Positions 53,584 to 62,500 of a stretch of DNA of 64,000 nucleotides are shown in pieces. The DNA comes from Leifsonia shinshuensis (GTDB taxonomy: Bacteria > Actinomycetota > Actinomycetes > Actinomycetales > Microbacteriaceae), in assembly GCF_022606355.1 (NCBI RefSeq), contig NZ_JAHHZQ010000006.1:185441-249440 (forward strand). Reading direction: 5' to 3'. Under the pieces are notes generated by a model, which did not search any database, was not told the DNA's origin, and saw nothing but the letters and a program-made list of their open reading frames with translations. Position 1 is the stretch's first letter. Every line of letters starts with the position of its first letter. A program made the position numbers and the translations under genes.

Positions 53584-53898
53584 TTGTAATCACCTCCCTC
53601 GGCTTCTGGATTCGGGCAGTCTTGTCCTTCGTTCGAAAAGTCCCTCTACTTATTACTTCCGGTTCGCGGGCCGTTTTGGCGCGCATTTGGCGCGCACCCG
53701 AGTTCTTTCCGGCAAGTCGCGCCCTCCCGGGCCGGCCGCGAACAGCCGGATCCGGTGCGCCACCCCATCCGTCGGCGAACTGCGCCGCAGTGCTCGGCCT
53801 CCGAAACGAATGCCCTCATACCTACACGTTGTGTTTCCCAGCCGGTTTTGACGCGCAAAACCAAAATTCGTTGGGTGCGGTACCAGCGGCAATAACTT
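53584..53898. other. Possible oriT region upstream of the relaxase
   Basis: This gene-free spacer is less GC-rich than its surroundings. It contains a perfect adjacent duplication of TTTGGCGCGCA (53675-53696) and the inverted repeat GGTTTT-7nt-AAAACC (53842-53860). MobF elements normally keep oriT, with an inverted repeat and direct repeats, just upstream of the relaxase gene. The assignment is by position and pattern only. Confidence 0.35.
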
Positions 53899-54150
53899 CT
53901 ACCGGATGCCGCCGAGTCCGGTCAGATTGACGAAGGGCACGCACGCCGTCTCCGCGGTGAGGGCGGCGAGCCACCCGATAGGGGTGTGCGGGTCGGCGGC
54001 GATCGCCCACCCATCCATCACGTACTGGCTGACGGTCTCCACGCATTCCCTCTTCTCTGCAGGAGTCGGGTTCGAGGACCCTTCCACCCCTACGAGTCCG
54101 CCTTGCAGTTCCGGCGCCATGTCTCCGGTGTCGATGATGAATACCCGCAT
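53899..54150 (-). CDS. Small hypothetical protein
   Basis: The 83-residue protein starts MRVFIIDTGDMAPELQGGLV, with GGGAGTGAG correctly spaced upstream, and ends PFVNLTGLGGIR. The central part, ECVETVSQYVMDGWAIAADP, looks structured. A longer upstream frame exists but has no ribosome site. I do not recognise a family. It lies upstream of the relaxase gene in the same orientation and may be a small mobile-element cargo or accessory gene. Confidence 0.55.
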   Translation of the reverse strand: MRVFIIDTGDMAPELQGGLVGVEGSSNPTPAEKRECVETVSQYVMDGWAIAADPHTPIGWLAALTAETACVPFVNLTGLGGIR

Positions 54151-54393
54151 CTCGCTCACTCCCAAGTTCGATCGTTTTTGAGTGCCTTTCCGGCGAGTGA
54201 TCGAGAGCGAGTGGGAGGTGCGGAGTGCCGGGTCGTGGAGTACCGCACTGGAGCGAAGCGGAGGGAGGATACGCCGCGAAAGCCCGGCACGGAGCACCGG
54301 GAGCGAGCTACGATCGGGCGACGGAAAGGCACAGGCAACCCACTCCGCCAGCGAGATGAATCCGCGCGCTGCCAATATCAGAACGGAATCGAC

Positions 54394-54525
54394 ATGAGTA
54401 ACCCGGATTCAGTAGGGGTGTGGCAGACCTTCACGTTTCGGTTGCCGTTCACACTGGGGTTGACGTATACCGGCAACGAAAATCACGACGTACGTGCCGC
54501 CCCGCCTGCGGAATGGCAAGGCTAG
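54394..54525 (+). pseudogene. Upstream in-frame segment of the HEPN gene ending in amber
   Basis: A frame starting ATG with AACGGAA upstream encodes MSNPDSVGVWQTFTFRLPFT and continues to EWQG followed by TAG. Directly after the TAG the same frame runs on (EVWADAGSAKANGPVGIV) into the HEPN protein, with no further stop. Either this is the true N-terminus interrupted by a nonsense mutation, or an unrelated leader frame. Confidence 0.4.
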
Positions 54526-54567
54526 GAAGTCTGGGCCGATGCGGGCTCCGCTAAGGCTAACGGGCCA

Positions 54568-55647
54568 GTGGGAATTGTGCGGCTCAAGTTCTATGCCAAC
54601 CCTGTAGGGGGCATCGAGATGTTCCCGCCCCGTCTCGAGTCGGCTCTTCAGGGGGTGTACTCCAACTCGAAATTTGGATCCCCAGCCGGAACATGGCCTC
54701 TTCTTGGGGAAGGTGATGCCGAGGTTTACGAGCAGTGGGTGTCCGCCGAGACCGCCCCCGATCGCCTGGCATGGGAAAATCCGCAAGACGAGGCCTTTGC
54801 GTTCCATCGAGTGTTGCGGGCCTTGAACTTGTTTCTGGTTGGATACTCAGTCGGGCTCGGAAGCACTCATATCCACCAGATAGCACCCGAAGATCTCGAT
54901 CCCGTGATCGTGCTAGGTAAATGGAGTACATCGAACGGTTGGTTCGATCCGGGCCTGCTCGTCATGCCGCTCGAATGGACGCCCAAGCCGTTGCCAATGC
55001 TTGATATCAGCGACGCTGCATCGCGCATCGGTGGCGGAATCGACTACGTGACGGCCGGTCACCCATATGTTCCGATGAAGATGTGGTTCTCGCGATCAAT
55101 GCGAGCAAAACGCCGGGGCGATCAAGTTGATCGTGTGGTCAGCCTGCAGACCGCGGCGGAGTCATTGTTTGCCGCGACGTTCCGCATGGTCCTCGTTGAC
55201 GAGGGGAAATCGTCCCGGGAGATCCAGGACCAAGCGCAATACGATTCCTTCAAATGGTTGGTCAGTACGGCGCTCCCGCAGCGTCTCGGGGGCGATTGGA
55301 ACGTCCAGCGGCCTGGCTCTGAAGTCGGACGATATTGGGTGGATCTCTACGAGCTTCGAAATCGCGTCGTGCATGCTGGCACGGAGCCGTCCCCGACAGA
55401 GGGCGATCGTGCTGAGGCGGCATTTCGTCGGGCCCGCGAGTTCTTGAATCAGCGAGTGTGGGCGCGCAGGAAGATTTACCCGAGAACGATGCTTGCCCGT
55501 ATCGGCAATCCGAACGAACTCGGATTCACGAATGGTGGGCGTTGGCTCGTTGAGTTTCAAAAGCAGGTGAAGTCGGAGCCCGCGGCTTGGTGGTGGCCGT
55601 GGGACGTTGCGGGTAGACCTGCACCCGATTCTTCCTCCAGCGACTAG
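54568..55647 (+). CDS. HEPN-like domain protein of unknown function
   Basis: Counting from a GTG codon the product has 359 residues. The N-terminal 170 residues are unrecognised (MFPPRLESALQGVYSNSKFG, FHRVLRALNLFLVGYSVGLG). The C-terminal part (about 195-310) looks like a HEPN helical domain: VVSLQTAAESLFAATFRMVL and the key ELRNRVVHAG, with R264 and H269 in the Rx4H ribonuclease motif, followed by FRRAREFLNQRV. HEPN proteins are often RNases of toxin-antitoxin or phage-defence systems. Codon use is less GC-biased than in core genes. No partner antitoxin is obvious. An in-frame amber just upstream suggests the true gene may start at 54394. Confidence 0.65.
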   Translation: MGIVRLKFYANPVGGIEMFPPRLESALQGVYSNSKFGSPAGTWPLLGEGDAEVYEQWVSAETAPDRLAWENPQDEAFAFHRVLRALNLFLVGYSVGLGSTHIHQIAPEDLDPVIVLGKWSTSNGWFDPGLLVMPLEWTPKPLPMLDISDAASRIGGGIDYVTAGHPYVPMKMWFSRSMRAKRRGDQVDRVVSLQTAAESLFAATFRMVLVDEGKSSREIQDQAQYDSFKWLVSTALPQRLGGDWNVQRPGSEVGRYWVDLYELRNRVVHAGTEPSPTEGDRAEAAFRRAREFLNQRVWARRKIYPRTMLARIGNPNELGFTNGGRWLVEFQKQVKSEPAAWWWPWDVAGRPAPDSSSSD

Positions 55648-55707
55648 CCCGAACCAACGGAATTAGTGCCGACCGGGAGCCCGATTACGGGTTTCTCACT
55701 GAAGTGC

Positions 55708-55885
55708 CTACGTGCATTCGCTCTTGCTCTTTGCTCTCTCCGTTCCCTCTTCCTTCTTCTTCCCCTTCTCGTGCTCTCTTATCTCTCCGTGTTTCCCAGC
55801 TTGGTTCTTGTTCGTTCGTTGTCTCCTTCGCTATTTCTCCGTGCTGTCCACTTTCTCCGCGCGTTCTCTCACTTCCCATTTCGCC
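55708..55885 (+). repeat. Long polypyrimidine tract
   Basis: For about 175 bases the plus strand is nearly all C and T (CTCTTGCTCTTTGCTCTCTC and similar words), with few purines, mostly single G. No ribosome site or protein family is seen. It lies between the HEPN gene and the convergent ArdC-like remnant. Confidence 0.75.
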
Positions 55886-55911
55886 GGCCGTTCGCGCTTT
55901 CGGACGTGAAA

Positions 55912-55939
55912 AGACCTGACCTGTGTGTGGGTCGGGTCT
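55912..55939 (-). terminator. Terminator for the ArdC-like remnant
   Basis: On the minus strand AGACCCGACC and GGTCAGGTCT pair (one G-U) around a 8-base loop and are followed by TTTT, 15 bases after the stop of the ArdC-like remnant. Confidence 0.7.
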
Positions 55940-55953
55940 GGCGTTGTCAGTGG

Positions 55954-56400
55954 CTAGTCTCGATGCTCGATGATCTCCGCGACGGCGTGAGCGATATTCA
56001 GCACGCGTGTTGCCGTGTCTCGAATAACCGTGACGTCCACGTCCCCCCACCCGGGGATGTAGCCGACGCTATGTGCGCTGGTGCCGGATCCGGCCAGGCC
56101 GGCGACGATGAACGCGACCGATTCGGCCTCGACTTCCATCCGACCGCCGTGAGCGCGTACTCGTCGATGTCATGGATGTGGCGCAGCTCGATTTGCGCTG
56201 TTTTGTGAACGAACGTCTTTGCCGCCTGCTCGATGGCGAGGTTCTCAGCCAAGGTCACTTGCTGGCACTCGGGGTCGGCGTATCCGCTGGCGCTGCCCAG
56301 CGCTGCACGGTGGACGCTCCATCCGTGCGACTCGAGGTGAGTCGTCGCCGGTAGGGCGGGGCGGATCCCCTGGCAGCGGAAGCCCTCTTCGGTCGCTCAG
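55954..56400 (-). pseudogene. ArdC/ImmA-like antirestriction metalloprotease remnant
   Basis: Two minus-strand frames together encode the C-terminal half of an actinobacterial ArdC-type protein: GIRPALPATTHLESHGWSVH, SASGYADPECQQVTLAENLA, AKTFVHKTAQIELRHIHD, then after a one-base shift near 56145 AHGGRMEVEAESVAFIVAGL and SVGYIPGWGDVDVTVIRD. The zinc motif HExxH is altered to HKTAQ, so it would be inactive even if translated. The N-terminal ssDNA-binding half is missing beyond a stop at about 56400. ArdC proteins protect incoming conjugative DNA, which fits the neighbouring relaxase. Confidence 0.6.
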
Positions 56401-56538
56401 GTTAACAAGCGGTTTCGGCGCTCATTGTTTGGCGCTACGAGCGGATGAACTCTTCCCATTATCTGGGCGGAAGGGGTTTCGGTTCGGGTAGACATGGCGT
56501 CGCGCCGGGATTTCGTGCGGCTGGCATCGAGGGGGAAC

Positions 56539-59500
56539 ATGATGGTCGGCCCGCGTCTCGGGATTCTTTCTGCGGTCAGTGTTGCGCTTGTCGCTGTGGT
56601 TGCCGCAGCCACTTTGGTCTCATCGACCGGTGCAGGTGCGACGGAGACGGCGGTGACGCAGGCGACGTGGAACCCGCCGGATGGGTGGGAGCCGCCGAAG
56701 CATGCGGTTCCGGCCGGTGCGATCGATCCGAATGTGGGTATCACATCGTCTGTGATGATGCCGCCTTCGCCGAGCCCAGTGCCGGCAGCGTCTCCGGAGG
56801 GTGCCGTTCTCGGCAGTATGCGGCAGCGTGTGAGCGCTGACGAAGCCATCGGCCGGTTGACGGCGAATCCGCCGGTGGCGGTGGGCGCGACTCCGCAAAC
56901 GACGTTCACCGCGGCCGCCACGTCACCCGATGCTGCGCCCTCTGGCTTCTCGGACCGGCATCCTGCGGCGGCAAACCCCGTGGTGGCCCGCCGAGAGGCG
57001 ACAAGCGTCAGCATCGACGCGGCCGCCCCTACGACGCGCAAACCGGGCTCGGCGCGTGGGACGGTCGCCATTCACCCGCGTGCGGACACTACAACGACGT
57101 GGCCGGTGACGCAGTCGCCTGACTGTTCAGTTTCGCACGGGTCGGGTTATCCAGTGGGGACTTACGGGTGGTCCCTGGATCCGAGCTATGACAACAACCA
57201 GGTGGCGGTCTCTGGTCAGGTCACGGCGAACACGAGTGGTTCGTACCGGATCGCGGTAGTGAACAAGGGCACCGCGGACTGGGGTGCCGGAACGTACTTC
57301 ACCTACTACCTTCACGACTCAAACGGCAATGCAGTCCCGGGCAATTATCCGCACAGCCCCCTTGCGAACGATTCCCTCGTGCACGGGACATGGCACGACC
57401 AGTGGTTGACGATTGCCCCGCTTCCGCCGGGGACCTGGACGTTGTCCTGGGATGTCTATATACCCGGCGTCGGATACTTGACTTCCGATTCGGTGGCGGT
57501 GTGCTCACCGAATGTCACGCTGACGGTGTACAACCAGGCACCGTCGATGCAACTGGTGTCACCGACCTATGCCGGGACGGTCACAACCCGGACACCCTAC
57601 CTGGTCGCTGACGCGACCGACCCGGACTCATGGCCGGGTTCGTCGCTTACCTACCAGTTCACGCTGTGCACAAATGCCGCGCTGACAGCAGGCTGTGTGC
57701 ATTCACCGGTGACAGGGACGAGTTGGCAGGTTCCCGCGGGATTACTGCAGTGGGCGTCGACGTACTACTGGAAAGCCACCGTGTCCGATGGGGTCAGCAC
57801 GACTGATTCGATGGTCGCGACCGGTGCTTCGAACCCTTTCCAGGTCGTCGTCCCGGCACCGGACGATTGGCGACAGGTCGGGAACGGGTTGGGGTTTGTC
57901 ACTGCTGACAGCGTGGTTTTGCCGTACGGAATATTCACCCAAACCGCTCACGACGCATCCGTCCAAGGCGCGAACATGCCCCTGTCGGTCGACCGAACCT
58001 ACTCCAGCCGCGCCGCCACCGTTGAGGGCGCGTTCGGCAAGGGATGGCTCTCGATCTTCGACTCGAGTCTGGTCACCAATGCGACGACCGGGGTCACCGC
58101 CGTAACGTACCCGGACGGACGCCAGGAAACGTTCGCCCAGAACTCCAACGGAACGTGGGCAAGCCGCGCCGACCTGGGCCTCACAGACCGCTTGACCATT
58201 GCTGGGGACGGGACGACCACGGTCAAGCAGTCGAGCGGAGAGTCCGAAGAGTTCACCGCGGCAGGCCAGCTTTCACGTGTTCTCTTCCCGGACGCGTCCT
58301 GGGTGATTACGCGCACCGGCGGGGAGATCAGCTCTCTGACACAAGAACCCTCCGGCAGGAGTATCTCCGTGCAGTGGGGAGTGCCAGCGAGCGGGTGCCC
58401 AGCTGCTGACCAGCCCAGGATGCGTCACGTCGCGTCTCTCACGGTTTCTCACGGGACCGGAGCTCCCGCAGCCGTTTGGTCCTATCAGTACAACTGCGAC
58501 CGGTTGCGCACGGTGACCGATCCCGCCAACGGGGTCACAACCTATACCACCTCGGACACATCGTTCATCGGCTACACCCCGGGCGGCCGGGCGACGCCGG
58601 GGCTGATCGACGCCGGGGCCTGGTATCCAGCGGCGAACGGGGCGCTGGTGGATCATATGATCGTTTCCGAGCCAGGCAGCGTGTCGCACGCGATCACGCT
58701 TCGCAAACCTGTTCCGAGCGCCAACGGGGCGACGACCGACTATCTCAGCAATGTCAACTCCGCTGGCGGCTCGACCGCGTGGTACTGCGGTCAACGCACA
58801 ATCGTCAACAACGTCGAAAGCTGCCCGGACGGTCAGCAATTCCTCCGCTTCGACCCCGTCAACCGTCTGGTGATGAAGTCCAACGCCGCCGACGAAGCCA
58901 GCACCACCGAAGCCAACTCCCGGCAATGGATCTACGGATCCGATGGCGAACTCCAATACTTCCGCGATGAGAACGACCACGTCGCAACCTTCGACTACCT
59001 GTTCGGAACGCTCGCGTCTATGACCGTCTGGTCCGACCCTCAGACACCTGTCACCAGCACCACGTACGTGCAGGCAGGTGCAACTCAGAACGACCCTCCA
59101 CGTGTGACGGGCTCCGCGCTTCGAGGGCCTGGCACAAATCTGCCGGATAAGTCGAACATGTTCACGTACGACTCGGCCGGGCGGCTGATCGCACGCACGG
59201 GTCCGGCAACTACGGGCGCACCAGCTGGCGAATCCGCTACCGACACCTACGCGACGGCATCAACGCCAGCGTTCGACTCCACCGGTGCGCAGTCCGCACA
59301 GTCCGCGCCGCCCGGGCTCCTTATCGCAACCTCGGCCGGTGCTGGCACCAGCACATATCGGTATGACGTCAACGGGGACCTCACCGGATTCACAACTGTG
59401 GGGCGAGGGGCGACCCTGCGCACATACGACCCCACAGGCCTGGTCAGCTCGGAGACGACCACAGGAGTCGGCCCGGGCTCCGGAACTGTCACGGTAACCC

Positions 59501-62500
59501 GGGATGCGCTCAGCCGGGACACCGCAGACACCTACCCGTGTGTGGCGAACGCAGTGACCGGGCAGGTCAGCCACCGAGTCGTGCTCTACACATACGACGC
59601 CGACGGACTACCGCTGACAACCACCGAGAAGGCACTCGACTGCAGCTCCGGCGCGACTGTCGCCCCGGATCGGACCACCACATTCGTCTATGACCAATTC
59701 GGTCGCCTGCACAGCATCACCGACGCGGTCGGTGCGACAACGACGTACACGTACGACACCGCGAACACCCAGGAGTTGACCTCTCAGACGGACCCGCGCG
59801 GACGGGTCACCAACTACACCTACGACACCCACCTGGGGAAAGTGGTCAGCGTCGCCAGCGACATCGACCCGCCATCCGGCCGCGTCAACGTCACCACCCA
59901 CACCTACGCCTATGACCCTGCCGGCCGGCTCACCCAGGAGACCGACGCCGACAGTAACGTCACCACGTACGACTACAGCGACAACGACCTGCTGACGCGA
60001 GCAACCCGGCTCGGAGTCGTGATCAACGGAACAACATACCGTGTCGCACTGTTCGAACGCAGCTACGACGCAGCCGGGAACCTACTCACGGAGACCCGCG
60101 GCGACGCTTATCTTCCCTGCGACAACCTCCACATGTTCATGGACAAGAGCGAATGCCCGGACGCCAGCCACTTCTACAAGGTGGTCCAGGATTCCGGCGC
60201 AACGACGACCAGCTACACCTATGACCCCGAGGGACGACTGCAGTCCTCGACCCTCGACCCAACCGGTGTGAACCGGACCACCACGATCCAGCGCGACTCC
60301 AACGGCCGCGTCATCGGACGCTCCGTCACAGACGGGACCCGGACGGAATCCCAGCAGTACACAGTCGACGCGGCCGGTTACCCGATCACAACAACCGTTT
60401 CGACCGGCTCGACCAACCTGGCCACGACGGTCACCCGAGACGCCAACGAGGACATCCTGCAGGTCACCGACCCGAACGCAAACACTACCTCCCTCACCTA
60501 CGACGTGCTGGGTCGCTCCATCCAAGAGACCGGCCCCCCGATCCTGGTCGACACCCCCGCTTCGACCGCCACCTACACCGGGCTCACCCAACAGACCGCG
60601 AGTGCGTCCAAAACAATCGGGTACGACGCCTTCGGTGACATCACTCAAATCAAGGACGCTCTCGGCAACATCACCACCAACACCTACGACGCAGCGGGTC
60701 GGATCACCGAAACCGACAGTGCACCCTACCTCGCCCCCGGCAGCACAACACCGCTCGTCAGCTCCGTACAACGAACCTACAGCCCAGCAGGAGACCTAGT
60801 CACCCTGACCAACGCGCGAGGCGGCACCACCAACTTCAGCTACGACATCGCAGGCAACCTCGTAAAAACCCTCGGCCCGCAGGTCAACGGGGCCCGGACA
60901 ACGACGCTGGCCTGGTTCGACCATGCGGGCATCAAGGCCATGGAGACCAACGACCGCGGCTCAACCCACTACTACTACTACGACCGGCTCGGCGACGAAG
61001 TCCAGGACTCCTGGTGGTGGGTCGAACCCTCCTCACACACCGACGGCGGGGTCGAACCAATCACGACCTCCACCTATGACTTCGCCGGCAAGCGCCTCAC
61101 CACAACCGACCAATACGGGGCGACAACCACCTATCACTACGACGCCGCCGGCGAAATCACCTCGGTCAACCTGCCCGGTGCAGTCAACCCGGTCACCTTC
61201 AGCTACGACCTCGCGGGCCGGATCGCCACGCAGAAAGACACCATCGGAGTCACCACCCGACACAGCTACGACCTTGCCGGGAGAGAAACCAGCACGACCA
61301 GTGTCGGCACAGACGGAACGCAACACGTCATCACCCGAACCTTCGACGGCGCAGGGAACCTCACCCAAGCCACCGACCCCGACGGTGCAACACAGACCAT
61401 CGGATACAACGCAGCGAACCTACCCACCACGCTGACGCAACCGATCAGCGCCGGAGTCGCCTCCACGGTCTCCATCGGCTATGACCTGCAAGGCCATCAG
61501 GTTCGCACGACCGACGGCAACGGCAACACCACCTGGACCACCTACAACTCGTGGGAACTGCCAGACAAACGAATCGAGCCTCCGACCAGCGCCTACTCTG
61601 CACTTGGGGATCGCACCTGGCAGACCAGTTACGATTCCGGGCTGGTACCCGTTCAGCAGGTCAACCCCGGAGGGGTCGTCCAAACCAGCAGCTATGACCC
61701 ACTTGGGCGGGTCACCAGCCAGGCTGCCACCGACCCGAACCGGTCGGCCGGAAACGTCAGCAGGACTTTCAGCTACACCGCAGCCGGGGACTTGGCCTCT
61801 ATCAGCACTCCGTCCGGTACGCAGACCTTCACCTGGGGGTCGGCAGGGCAGATCCTCACCTCGACCGGCCCAGCAGGCACCGCCAACTTCTCCTACTCCG
61901 ACCAAGGCCAGCTCGACTACATCAACACCGGCACCCCGTACGTAAGCTACCAATACGATCCCACCGGGCGCCTGCTCTCCGTCAACGGACGTACCACCAC
62001 CACGTTCGGCTACTCGCCCACCACAGGCCAGCAGACCAGCACCAGCTTCGCCGGGGGAACCACCCAAACCAGCTACGACCCGTTCGGGCGGATGGCGAGT
62101 CAGACCACGGCGAACACGACCGGCGCCATCATCCAGAAAAGCCAATACACCTACGACGCCGACAGCAATATTCTCAGCAAAACGGACACCGGGGGCGTAC
62201 CCGACGGCGGGACCTACACCTACGACCAAGCCGACAGGCTTGCCAGCTACACTCCCGAACCGTCCCCGGTCGACCCGGCCACACCGACAACCATTTCCTA
62301 CGCGTGGGACCTGGCGAACAACAAGACTTCGGAATCCACCACCCAAACCGCGACGACGTGGACGTATGACGCCCGCAACATTCCCACCAACATCGCAACC
62401 ACCACGGCGTCCGGCACAACGAACAAACCGGTAACCAGCAACGCCCGCGGGGACATCTCCACCATCGGCAGCGGCGCAACCCAGCGCAACCTCACATTCG

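Noticed and set aside
53860..53900. Second att copy containing GGTACC
   Set aside because: Only six bases match the tRNA-Ser acceptor end; no extended identity, so it is not attR.
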